A stretch of DNA of 64,000 nt from JAQUBU01 sp036677685 (GTDB taxonomy: Bacteria; Bacillota; Syntrophomonadia; Syntrophomonadales; Syntrophomonadaceae), in NCBI GenBank assembly GCA_036677685.1, contig JAVBWA010000037.1, positions 59,961-123,960 on the forward strand. The letters are read 5' to 3'. Of this stretch, positions 17,217 to 25,211 are shown in pieces. Made by a program: the position numbers and the translations under genes. The notes under the pieces were generated by a model, which saw nothing but the letters and a program-made list of their open reading frames with translations, had not been told where the DNA came from and ran no database searches. Position 1 is the first letter of the stretch. Every line of letters starts with the position of its first letter.

Positions 17217-18680
17217 TTATTTCAGGCACAAATATGGTACAAATATTGAATCCCAGGTAAAATCCCGCTGTGAAAGTTTTCCGGGCGTACCGGTAATAAT
17301 AACTCTGCCCGGCCACCGGTTTGACAGCTCCTGCAAATATTTTTCAATTGTCGTAATCGCAGCCGGACCTGATCCGGTCTCCCACCCGTCACTGTCACTG
17401 TTTCCACCGGCCAGGCCGTCAAAACAGAGTATTATCAACTCAGCCTCAGGCAGCTTGTCCAGGCTCAGGGCATAAAGCTCATCATCCGCAGTTCCGCTGG
17501 CATTTTGGTCGTTAAGCAGCAACGCCTCGACTTCGGTATTCAGCATTCGGGAACCGGAGTACAGGAACAGGGCTTGCTTCTTCAATTGCTTGGCAATGGC
17601 AAAAATTGAAGGCGTTTTCAATTCCCGGTCCTTTGCGGCGATAATACCGTTTTGTTCGGGTGCTTCTCCGGTTATCATGGCAGCCAGCCACACATTGCGA
17701 TCCAAAGGATATACCCCGGCTGCCTTCACGGCATGCTCTGCATTTTTCAGCAATGCTAGTTGGCCTTTTTCCATCGCCCCGGTATATTTGCTGTAGGTGA
17801 ACCCGTCCAAAACTATCACCAGCACTTTTTCGCCATTTTCCAGATAGTGCCGGGCATCATAAAAGGTGTCCATAATACTGGCCGCAGGAGGATCTACTAT
17901 GACCTTGTTTACTTTTTCCAATTGAATACGCTCATCAGGATCAAAGTAATTGACATAGTTGTCTTTTAATTCGAAATAACCCCGGTTTTCCAGAAAGTGA
18001 TGTTCCCCGTTGGCACCCATCAGCAGTATCATTTCTCCATCTGGTACCGGAGTTAAATCAGCCAGCCGGAAAACTCTCCGCCGGGTATAAACCGAGCTAG
18101 TATAGGTTTTTCCCTCGTTCTCCACGGAAGCCTGGCCTTCCGGATACAGAAAGTCCAGCATACTGCGGCGGGTATAAAGCTGACCGGGAGTAACTCTGGC
18201 AAGCTCCTTATCCTGATTAATAATGCTTAAGTCGAAAGTGGAGGAGCTTGTATTCGATACCACCACAATTTCTTTTAACATTTTTACATTACTGTTGACC
18301 GGGTGCTTGAGGTTGATGGCTTCCCAGCCATTTTGAGCGGTGAAGACTATATAAGATTGCTCCAGATCCCGGGCCGGAACTGAGGAAATAAAGCCATCAC
18401 TGCCGGTCAAATATATTTGTTCTGCTTCGGCTATGGGGTGAGCCGCTGCTAAGATATCCTTTAGCTTAACAGCTTGATACTTATGCCCGTTATAGCTTAG
18501 AGCATGCAGTTTTCCCAACTGTTTCGGGTCTTCCAGCTTTAAGACCTGTGCAACATCCCCCAGCACCTTCAGAGGAGGGATATAGCCGGAAGTTTGCCGG
18601 TAATAGCCAAAGGCCACCCCCCCGACAAGCAAACCCAGTAAGCCCAGGGCAATGGCTGGAAGCCAGTTCTTTCTGTTCAT
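17217..18680 (-). CDS. Membrane-anchored protein: molybdopterin-fold-like N-domain plus degenerate alkaline-phosphatase-superfamily domain
   Basis: 487 residues. After an N-terminal anchor (NWLPAIALGLLGLLVGGVAFGY), residues about 60-150 resemble a molybdopterin-binding-like domain (VKLKDILAAAHPIAEAEQIY, GSDGFISSVPARDL). From about residue 270 a phosphodiesterase/alkaline-phosphatase-like fold appears (KVLVIVLDGFTYSKYTGAM, NVWLAAMITGEAPEQNGIIA, ELIILCFDGLAGG, WPGRVIITGTPG). Catalytic positions look lost: the nucleophile region reads YPLDRNVW, the usual P-x-x-HG reads PEQNG, and the usual SDHG reads GTPG. It is therefore probably a binding protein rather than an enzyme. ATG 18680 has AAGGAG 8 bases upstream; TTG 18701 precedes that site. 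It lies in the run of minus-strand envelope genes. Confidence 0.7.
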   Translation of the reverse strand: MNRKNWLPAIALGLLGLLVGGVAFGYYRQTSGYIPPLKVLGDVAQVLKLEDPKQLGKLHALSYNGHKYQAVKLKDILAAAHPIAEAEQIYLTGSDGFISSVPARDLEQSYIVFTAQNGWEAINLKHPVNSNVKMLKEIVVVSNTSSSTFDLSIINQDKELARVTPGQLYTRRSMLDFLYPEGQASVENEGKTYTSSVYTRRRVFRLADLTPVPDGEMILLMGANGEHHFLENRGYFELKDNYVNYFDPDERIQLEKVNKVIVDPPAASIMDTFYDARHYLENGEKVLVIVLDGFTYSKYTGAMEKGQLALLKNAEHAVKAAGVYPLDRNVWLAAMITGEAPEQNGIIAAKDRELKTPSIFAIAKQLKKQALFLYSGSRMLNTEVEALLLNDQNASGTADDELYALSLDKLPEAELIILCFDGLAGGNSDSDGWETGSGPAAITTIEKYLQELSNRWPGRVIITGTPGKLSQRDFTWDSIFVPYLCLK

Positions 18681-18727
18681 TGCTTTGACTCCTTCTCCCA
18701 ATCACAAAACCGTTACAAATCCTTCTA

Positions 18728-19831
18728 TTATTTCAAGCATTCAACAGAGACCAGGTTTTCCAAAGTCTTATCGTATGGTCCCGGGCAGCGGAAGATTAAT
18801 ACTCCCTGCTCATTTTCATAAATCAGGCCGTTTCCCAGTTCATCTACTTTAAGTTCGAGGTTTTGAGCATCGAGGCTGCTGAACTTGTACTTTGCCGTCC
18901 GGCTGAGACCGGTTTGCTTGATAATATCCGATAAGGCGATTCCGCTTTGATCATCAAGGGTTTTTGATGGCAAGACCTTTTTTCCCTGGGAATAGGCCAA
19001 AAAGCTGGTCTTGCCATAATTAATGCAGAGTACATCCCGTACATGCATGCCTTGAGGAAGATGAGGCGCCATGAATTTAGGTGCTTCCTTCCCGGTTATT
19101 TTGATATAAGCACTTAGAAAATTAGATCGGGTTTCGTTCTTATTCAAGCCGTCACCCGCTTTGATAAAAACGTTTTTGGGCTTATCGTCTCCGGCATAGA
19201 TGTCAACCAAATCTGTAGTTTTAATGGCCTTGTCAGTGCTGTCAAAATACCGGTAATCCTCTTGCGCCAGGGTCTTTACAGCCGTTTCCAGGAATACCAC
19301 CTTTTTAATGGGTATTTGTTCATCCCCGGTTTCCAAATCAATCCTTTCCAGCATCCTGACCCAGTACATCGCCCTTTCCCCCGGAACAACCACCCGGATA
19401 GGCCGGTTCTCGGCATCCAGAGGTTCGCCGTCAATCTCGTATGCCAGTATAAAGGGGCGATTTTTTAATATATCCGGCGGCACTGCAATGGAATAACCGT
19501 CCCGGGCGGTAAAGCGGATACGGTTATAATCCTTTAGGGACTTGCCTTCCTGTTGCAGTACGCTTTCCAGCAAGGGTCCGGTTGCTTTAAGCTTGACGAT
19601 TTCACCATTGGACCTGCTGGCTTGCGCCTTTTTGCTGACCGCAGGCAATTTTTTCAAGTCGCCCACGCTAATTTTATATTCAGCATCCATGAGCCCGGTA
19701 ATAATGATTTCCTGCCCGTCATCAGGTACTGCCGGGCTGCCGGCGTTTTTTGCTTCTCTCCCGCAACCGGCCATAGTCAGCATTATGCTTAAGACCAGTA
19801 AAAATAAAGGCAATCTATTTTTGCTCAGCAT
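18728..19831 (-). CDS. Lipoprotein with tandem molybdopterin-fold-like domains
   Basis: 367 residues. The N-terminus LVLSIMLTMAGCGREAKNAG is a lipoprotein signal with lipobox MAGC, so the protein is tethered to the outer face of the membrane. The first domain is the clearest match in the locus to a sulfite-oxidase-type molybdopterin-binding fold: ISVGDLKKLPAVSKKAQAS, LLESVLQQEGKSLKDYNRIR, FTARDGYSIAVPPDIL, FILAYEIDGEPLDAENRPIR, VVVPGERAMYWVRMLERI. The second half repeats parts of the pattern (PQGMHVRDVLCINYG, ALSDIIKQTGLSRTAKYKF). The cysteine that ligates molybdenum in YedY and sulfite oxidase is not seen at the expected place, so cofactor binding is doubtful. Co-directional with neighbours, 24 bases from the next upstream gene. 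Confidence 0.72.
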   Translation of the reverse strand: MLSKNRLPLFLLVLSIMLTMAGCGREAKNAGSPAVPDDGQEIIITGLMDAEYKISVGDLKKLPAVSKKAQASRSNGEIVKLKATGPLLESVLQQEGKSLKDYNRIRFTARDGYSIAVPPDILKNRPFILAYEIDGEPLDAENRPIRVVVPGERAMYWVRMLERIDLETGDEQIPIKKVVFLETAVKTLAQEDYRYFDSTDKAIKTTDLVDIYAGDDKPKNVFIKAGDGLNKNETRSNFLSAYIKITGKEAPKFMAPHLPQGMHVRDVLCINYGKTSFLAYSQGKKVLPSKTLDDQSGIALSDIIKQTGLSRTAKYKFSSLDAQNLELKVDELGNGLIYENEQGVLIFRCPGPYDKTLENLVSVECLK

Positions 19832-19855
19832 GTTAATAAAACCTGCCTTTTATGC

Positions 19856-20374
19856 TTATTCAAGTTCAATGCTTACCAGGAAATTGGTAAAACGTTGACC
19901 AAACTCATCACCGGCAATAATGATTCGCATACTGCCATCTTTACCAGTTTTACTTTTTAAGGGCTTGCCTCCGTCGGCGTAAGCGATATAAACATTATCC
20001 GGCTCCAATACTTCGCTCATCTCCAGACCCGAGGTGTAGTTATCTATACCCCGGGTGGTTATCCGGGTATATTTTGAACTCAGCTCCGGATCGATACTAT
20101 AGAGAACCTGTCCCAGTTCGATACAGGTAAATTGATGTTCGCTCCTGCCGCGGGCAGAGTTGATTACCATCTTTTTCTCCACCGCCGGCAGTTGCTGCAG
20201 ATCTGCAATCATCAACCGGGCCAGTTGATTACCACCCGCCTTGATCAGTAATTGCCCCTCTTGCAGATTGTCCTGACTGCGGTTTAAAAAAGAGAATGTA
20301 ATAATAAGCACCAGCAACAGCAAAATCCCCAGAATTAAACTTTTTGATTTATGGTCCGCGAATTTTTTCCACAT
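19856..20374 (-). CDS. Membrane-anchored single-domain molybdopterin-fold-like protein
   Basis: 172 residues: an N-terminal anchor (KSLILGILLLLVLIITFSFL) followed by one domain that matches the first domain of the 18728 lipoprotein: LMIADLQQLPAVEKKMVINS, FTCIELGQVLYSIDPELSSK, TRITTRGIDNYTSGLEMSEV, VYIAYADGGKPLKSKTGKDG, MRIIIAGDEFGQRFTNFLVS, IELE. It is the minimal form of the fold in this locus. The cysteine in FTCIELG is not at the position of the molybdenum ligand in YedY as I align it by eye. It lies 24 bases from each neighbour and is probably co-transcribed with them. Function unknown. Confidence 0.7.
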   Translation of the reverse strand: MWKKFADHKSKSLILGILLLLVLIITFSFLNRSQDNLQEGQLLIKAGGNQLARLMIADLQQLPAVEKKMVINSARGRSEHQFTCIELGQVLYSIDPELSSKYTRITTRGIDNYTSGLEMSEVLEPDNVYIAYADGGKPLKSKTGKDGSMRIIIAGDEFGQRFTNFLVSIELE

Positions 20375-20397
20375 ATTTTTATCCCACCCGGGTATTG

Positions 20398-22281
20398 TTA
20401 TTTAAGGTTTAAGGCATTGACAATAACGGCAGCCGCCTCAGCCCTGGTCGCTTTACTGCCGGGTTTGAATGTATTGTCGGGATAACCCTTTATTACCTGG
20501 TACTTCACTATTGTGGCTACAGCTTCCCGAGCCCAGGCAGCCATACTGCTGCTGTCGCTGAAGCTGTTTTCCACTGCTGCGGGAGTGAGCCGGGCTGCTT
20601 TAACTATTATGGCTGCCATCTGCTCACGGGTGACCGGGTCATCCGGGCTAAAGATCTTGTCATTGTAACCGCCGACGATTCCTTCCGCAGTTGCCGTTGC
20701 GATATAATCCTGAGCCCAGTGCCCGGTAGTATCGCTAAAGGATTTGCCATTCGCCTTACTCAGGTTAAAAGCTTTTACCACCGTAGTAATAAACTCAGCC
20801 CGGGTAATGGTGGAATCAGGTTTAAAACTGCCATCGGGATATCCTTTGATTGCTCCGCGAGCAATCAGTTGCTTAATCCTGTCCGCGGCCCAATGATTGC
20901 TGATATCTTTTAAAGTAACGGCTGGAGATTGGATGCCGGATTCCGGCTTGTTTTCGGTGGGATTTTTAGTGCTGGCATCTGATTTGGTCCGGGCAACTTT
21001 AAAGACTTGGGTATAATCCTGTTTCAATCCGGAGGAAGTGATTTTAATAATATAATCACCGGGCAATGCGTCTGAACCCAGGGTGAATTCCCCGTTAAAA
21101 TCACCGCTCTTATTAATAGTGCTGGAATATACGCTTTGCTTGGCGGGGTCGATAACTTCGAGCTTGGCACTGCTCAGTCCCCGCGCATTTCCGCTGATCT
21201 CAACCTTATCACCGGGTTGTACGGTCTGATCTGCCTGCGGAGTATTCAATGTGATGCTTGCAGCAGAAGCCGGAGCTGCAGTTACCTGGAAGACCTGCTT
21301 GCTGTTTAAGCTCGATCCCGGTGCAGGTCCCACTTCAATGGTATAACTGCCGGGTATGGTATCTGCCTCCAGCGTAAATTCTTCACTAAAGCCGCCATCC
21401 TGGATCGGAAGGTCGAAAACAGTATATACGGCATGTCCATCCTGATCAGTGATGGTTAACGTTGCTGTCGAAAGCTTTTCAACTGTTCCCTCGATTTGTA
21501 CTGTTTCTCCCACCTGATAGCTTGCATTTGCTGTTGGTTCGCTCAATGTGACTCTGGGAGCAACGGAAGAAGCCCCCCCTCCGGAACGCAGCTTGCCAAA
21601 TACTTCAATCTTGTATATCCACCGGACAAAGTTCATAGTGATGCACTCTTCGGGAGTAACCTGCCCCAGGCATAATCTGAGGCAAGTGGAACCGTCCAGG
21701 CTGTTCCAGTCCGGTCCAGACAGGAATCGGCCCTGGGAGGATGTTATGGCCAGCATCGGTTTAACCGGTGTGGCTCCTTCACTAGCCTTTGCAACATCAG
21801 TATATATTTGACTGTTTTCATCCCAATAACTATCCCAGCATTCTACTATTTTGGGGAAATAATAAGCAGGTTGATCCAAGAGCATATCCTTGCTCATTTT
21901 TTTTACCAGATTATCAGTCGCATAAAACCTAAAGTAGCTTACCGAATCTATATCTATACCCTGATTGTTCAGGAAGCTTTCCAGGTCAAGCCCCTTGGCT
22001 GCAGTGAATACCGGTGCCGGCATTCTGTCAATGGAGGAATATTCACGTTCCACCTGAGACATACTTTCAAGCTGTTCAATGGTATAGCTGGCCAATTCGT
22101 AAGCGACACCATTATCATTAAGTACAACCGTAAGGCTAGTAGCCGGGTCACTGCTGTCAGTTTTGGCCATGACCGTAGTTGAGTTGATAATTCCGCAAAA
22201 GCAAAACAAAAAAATAAAAATTGCCAGCCAAACACTTTTAATTTTTTTGCCAGACTTAAATCTCCACTCTCTTTTTTGCAC
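20398..22281 (-). CDS. SLH protein with molybdopterin-fold-like domain and two Ig-like modules
   Basis: 627 residues. Signal peptide SVWLAIFIFLFCFCGIINS...VMAKT; the locus domain at about 45-235 (YTIEQLESMSQVEREYSSID, MPAPVFTAAKGLDLESFL, MLLDQPAYYFPKIVECWDSY, KPMLAITSSQGRF, LRLCLGQVTPEECITMNFVR); two related Ig-like modules (VTLSEPTANASYQVGETVQI and ITLNTPQADQTVQPGDKVEI); a charged linker; three SLH repeats (KDISNHWAADRIKQLIARGA to the end). GTG 22281 has AGGAGG about 10 bases upstream. It is closest in its locus domain to the 11286 protein, sharing the PEECITMNF/GECITMNF segment. It is probably a cell-wall-bound receptor-like protein of the system. Confidence 0.82.
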   Translation of the reverse strand: MQKREWRFKSGKKIKSVWLAIFIFLFCFCGIINSTTVMAKTDSSDPATSLTVVLNDNGVAYELASYTIEQLESMSQVEREYSSIDRMPAPVFTAAKGLDLESFLNNQGIDIDSVSYFRFYATDNLVKKMSKDMLLDQPAYYFPKIVECWDSYWDENSQIYTDVAKASEGATPVKPMLAITSSQGRFLSGPDWNSLDGSTCLRLCLGQVTPEECITMNFVRWIYKIEVFGKLRSGGGASSVAPRVTLSEPTANASYQVGETVQIEGTVEKLSTATLTITDQDGHAVYTVFDLPIQDGGFSEEFTLEADTIPGSYTIEVGPAPGSSLNSKQVFQVTAAPASAASITLNTPQADQTVQPGDKVEISGNARGLSSAKLEVIDPAKQSVYSSTINKSGDFNGEFTLGSDALPGDYIIKITSSGLKQDYTQVFKVARTKSDASTKNPTENKPESGIQSPAVTLKDISNHWAADRIKQLIARGAIKGYPDGSFKPDSTITRAEFITTVVKAFNLSKANGKSFSDTTGHWAQDYIATATAEGIVGGYNDKIFSPDDPVTREQMAAIIVKAARLTPAAVENSFSDSSSMAAWAREAVATIVKYQVIKGYPDNTFKPGSKATRAEAAAVIVNALNLK

Positions 22282-22514
22282 TTTCTATCTACCTCCTGTA
22301 CTGGCTGCTGTATTTAATTGGCATTATGCTGTGGCTCAAGCGTTAATTGAGCATAATTGGACCAAGTATTTAGTAAGAATTCGCACCACCTTCCTGTCCC
22401 ATTCCAATTAATCAAAGTCATGTGCTTTCCTTCAGCAGGAATCGCTTTCTGTGCTTCCGTAAACCGGCTGTCCTCTTTAAGCAAGTTTGCCGGCCAAAGG
22501 TTTTTACCGAGGAA
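22282..22514 (-). other. Intergenic stretch in frame with the phosphoesterase gene
   Basis: After the TGA stop of the phosphoesterase gene (22515-22517) the same frame stays open for about 60 codons, reading FLGKNLWPANLLKEDSRFTE... and later LINWNGTGRWCEFLLNTWSN before a TAA. It has no start codon with a ribosome binding site. It may be the remnant of a longer C-terminus, or chance. The ribosome binding site of the 22281 gene lies at the left end. Confidence 0.3.
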
Positions 22515-24071
22515 TCATAATTGCAATACTATGGGATTAAACCCTTGTGAATTGCTTAAATCATCCAACACATAAGCTTTGATTATATCACCGGGTTCAA
22601 CCTTAAAACCTGCTTGGGCAGCATTGACCAAATCAAAATCGGCCTGGGCAGCGTTCAGACCAAGCTGTATTCCATTTCTTAAGTGAGTAAAAACTACGGT
22701 TTCCAAGCCCGTATGCGGTCGAAGCGCAGTAAGCTTCACCTTAAAATACTTCATTCCCGCAATGCCGGTCTTTACCGTCATAGTTGCGACTCCATCGGCG
22801 CTGCTTGCGGTCTGGTAATTTTCATCACTTACCGGAGCAATAAAATACTGGGCATCGTCATCAGGCTCATCACCCAACATATAGCTGTCAATAACCTGTC
22901 CGTCGGCATTCCGGGCAATCATGCTCAGCTTATCTCCATCAATATTGATAAGCTGGTAGCTGCTGACATAGTCAAGCTCCTTGGCAATGTAGTCCAAGCT
23001 TTCACCAGCAGGATAAAATTTGCTTCCCGCATTGCCCATTATATAGACAATACCCTCCCCATCTGCCTGGACCTGATTGTCGCGGAGGGGCTTGCTACGC
23101 ATGTAAACGTGCTGGTGCCCGACAAAAACCAAATCCACTCCGGTTTGTTCAAAAAGAGGTACCCAGTTTTCCTTAATATTCTCGGCATGACCATCCTCTA
23201 CCACCGGGTAGGGCGGGTAATGAAAAACTATAAATTTCCATTGCTGATTACTGCTTGCAAGGTCATTTTGCAGCCAGCTTTTGAGCGTATCGTAATACCA
23301 GGCCGAGGCACCCATTAGATTACTGTCCAAGACGGCAATATGACAGTTCCCATAATCAAAGGAGTAAAATTTTTCTGTAAATCCTTCCGGACCATTCTGC
23401 GGCAGTGCAAAAGAACCCCAGAATAGCGGCCGATCATCATGGTTGCCGGTCGCCGGCAGGAGGGGAATTTTTCTAAATACCGGGGAAGCAGCAGTAAAAA
23501 ACTGCTGCCATTCATCACTGCTGTAGCCACTGCTGACCAGATCCCCACCCAGCAGTGCAAATCTCAGACCAGGATTATTATCATAGGCATGCTGAACCAT
23601 TTCCCCCCAATTTTCAAATCCTTCTTGAACATCACCCATATAAACGAAGGAAAATTTGTTGCCGGAGTTGGCGGTACTGAAGGAGGCGTGCTCACTCCAG
23701 GCCCCTTCACCTCCAACCCGATAGATATATTTGGCAGCAGGAGACAAACCGGACAAGGTGCTTTCGTAATGAAAGTACCCATCATAAAGCTCAGTCTTTA
23801 GAGCAGTAGCTTCAAAAGCATCATTGAAACTACCGTCAAATGAAGCCGCCGGCAGATACTGTAGCTTATCCTGCCCGACAGCAGTTACAGAGTTCCAGGC
23901 AATAGTCTGAGTAGTAAGCGGATCAGCCGTCCAGGATAGCATGATATGTTCAGGTACGCCGCCCTGCTCGGACCTGGCAATATCCGGATATATAAACCCC
24001 GCCAAGCTGAATAACATCAGCAAAATTACAAGATATAGGGTTTTCTCTTTTGAGATAAAATCTATTACCAT
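22515..24071 (-). CDS. Secreted metallophosphoesterase (purple-acid-phosphatase type) with shared C-terminal domain
   Basis: 518 residues. Signal peptide (LYLVILLMLFSLAGFIYPDIARS), an N-terminal fibronectin-like domain of the purple-acid-phosphatase type (PEHIMLSWTADPLTTQTIAW, AKYIYRVGGEGAWSEHASFS), then the metallophosphatase core with its metal-binding motifs: YMGDVQ, GGDLVSSG, TGNHDDRP, VFHYPPYP and VGHQHVYMRS. These bind a di-metal centre that hydrolyses phosphomonoesters. The last 105 residues (APVSDENYQTASSADGVATM to GFNPIVLQL) are the same C-terminal domain as in the 5116 and 9946 proteins. ATG 24071 has GGAGGGA upstream; an earlier start at 24140 is less likely. It is the promoter-proximal gene of the minus-strand envelope locus. 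Confidence 0.85.
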   Translation of the reverse strand: MVIDFISKEKTLYLVILLMLFSLAGFIYPDIARSEQGGVPEHIMLSWTADPLTTQTIAWNSVTAVGQDKLQYLPAASFDGSFNDAFEATALKTELYDGYFHYESTLSGLSPAAKYIYRVGGEGAWSEHASFSTANSGNKFSFVYMGDVQEGFENWGEMVQHAYDNNPGLRFALLGGDLVSSGYSSDEWQQFFTAASPVFRKIPLLPATGNHDDRPLFWGSFALPQNGPEGFTEKFYSFDYGNCHIAVLDSNLMGASAWYYDTLKSWLQNDLASSNQQWKFIVFHYPPYPVVEDGHAENIKENWVPLFEQTGVDLVFVGHQHVYMRSKPLRDNQVQADGEGIVYIMGNAGSKFYPAGESLDYIAKELDYVSSYQLINIDGDKLSMIARNADGQVIDSYMLGDEPDDDAQYFIAPVSDENYQTASSADGVATMTVKTGIAGMKYFKVKLTALRPHTGLETVVFTHLRNGIQLGLNAAQADFDLVNAAQAGFKVEPGDIIKAYVLDDLSNSQGFNPIVLQL

Positions 24072-24482
24072 AGTTTGATCCCTCCAAAACTTTGCAGCAC
24101 ATTGTTCTCCCCATTTACTTGCACGCAATGCCAGCCCCAAACAAGCATATTTTTTAGTAAAAGCAAGCTATCGTGAAATATTTCGCAATTTCCAAACAAA
24201 AATATACTTAACCTGACATAACTTTAATGGTAATGTATTATCATGTCAACCATACTTTGACATTATTTTGATTCTGTTTTGCCACACACTTTTCATTATT
24301 GCGGTTATATCAAGCTATATATAACATTTATAATTTTTATTATTAGGTCATTTCAGATGTATTCCTATATTTTTCTAATTATTAACTATACTAAACATAA
24401 CATTACATAAACTAACTTTTAGGACTCTGTTTCTCAATATTCAATTCTGATGCAAAGGGAGCAAAAATATGGAGGCGAACTA
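24072..24482. other. Divergent intergenic region of the envelope locus
   Basis: This AT-rich 411-base gap separates the minus-strand envelope genes from the plus-strand ATPase and should hold promoters for both. On the minus strand a TTGACA (24244-24249) with a weak TAAAGT 17 bases on is the best candidate. TGACAT (24214-24219) and ATGTCA (24243-24248) form a loose dyad that could be an operator. No riboswitch consensus (cobalamin, molybdenum cofactor, c-di-GMP) was recognised. Confidence 0.35.
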
Positions 24483-25211
24483 ATGAAGGCGGTAACCGTA
24501 GAAAATTTAAGCTTTAGATATCAAGCCACCGGAGAAGATGTTTTAAAAAATATATCCTTCGAAATAGTCCAAGGAGAAATAGTCTTTTTGATGGGCTTGA
24601 GCGGCTGAGGCAAGACAACTCTTGCTTATTGTCTAAGCGGGATTGTTCCCCAGTGCTGGACGGGAATAATGCTTGGCCAGGTGCTGGTAAACGGTAAAAA
24701 TACCAGAGAGCATACGGTAGCCCGTCTGGCCCAGGAGGTGGGAATGGTTTTTCAAAATCCGGACAGCCAGCTTTTTTCTCCCACTGTGGAAGATGAAATA
24801 GCTTTTGCCCCTGAGAACATGTGCCTGCCCCCGTCTCGCATCCGGGAACGGGTGGATTATGTGATGGACCTCCTGGGAATCAGTGCTTTGCGAGAGGCAA
24901 ATCCTTACCATCTTTCCGGCGGCGAAAAACATCTGGTGGCGCTGGCTGCAGTTTTGGCTCTTGACCCGCCGGTATTGGTACTGGATGAAGTTATGTCTCA
25001 ACTTGATTATACCGGCAAAAAAAGAGTAGCCCAGGTTCTGGAGAAACTGCGGTATCAGGGGAAAACCATAATTGCAGTAGAGCATGATCTGGAAGCAGTC
25101 AGCACTGCCGACCGGATAATGCTGATGGAAAATGGCGAATTAATCCGTTATGATCACAAGGAAATTATTTTGGCTGATCGGAACTTCCTGGCAGCCTGCC
25201 GTTTACTATAA
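24483..25211 (+). pseudogene. Second ECF-type ATPase, with in-frame TGA in the Walker A motif
   Basis: ATG 24483 has GGAGG 7 bases upstream and begins MKAVTVENLSFRYQATGEDV. The frame reads GEIVFLMGLSG, then TGA (24606-24608, codon 42), then GKTTLAYCLSGIVPQCW and on to the TAA at 25211, so the stop falls at the variable x of the P-loop GLSGxGKTT. The rest is intact: Q-loop FQNPDSQLF, signature LSGGEKHLVALA, Walker B VLVLDEVMSQLD (usually DEPT/DEPTS), H-loop AVEHDLEAV. Full length would be 242 residues. A TCA (Ser) or TGC/TGT (Cys) codon is one base away; the partner ATPase at 4338 has Cys there. A nonsense mutation or sequencing error is most likely; selenocysteine is a remote alternative. Confidence 0.8.

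Noticed and set aside
22282..22514. Cobalamin-riboswitch-like pieces (GGTGCGAATTC)
   Set aside because: Only fragments resemble the consensus, and the rest of the required core is absent.
24483..25211. Genome-wide reassignment of TGA as a sense codon
   Set aside because: TGA ends several intact genes in the window at their expected length (aminotransferase at 29703, LytTR regulator at 36079, the 15517 envelope gene), so the code is standard.
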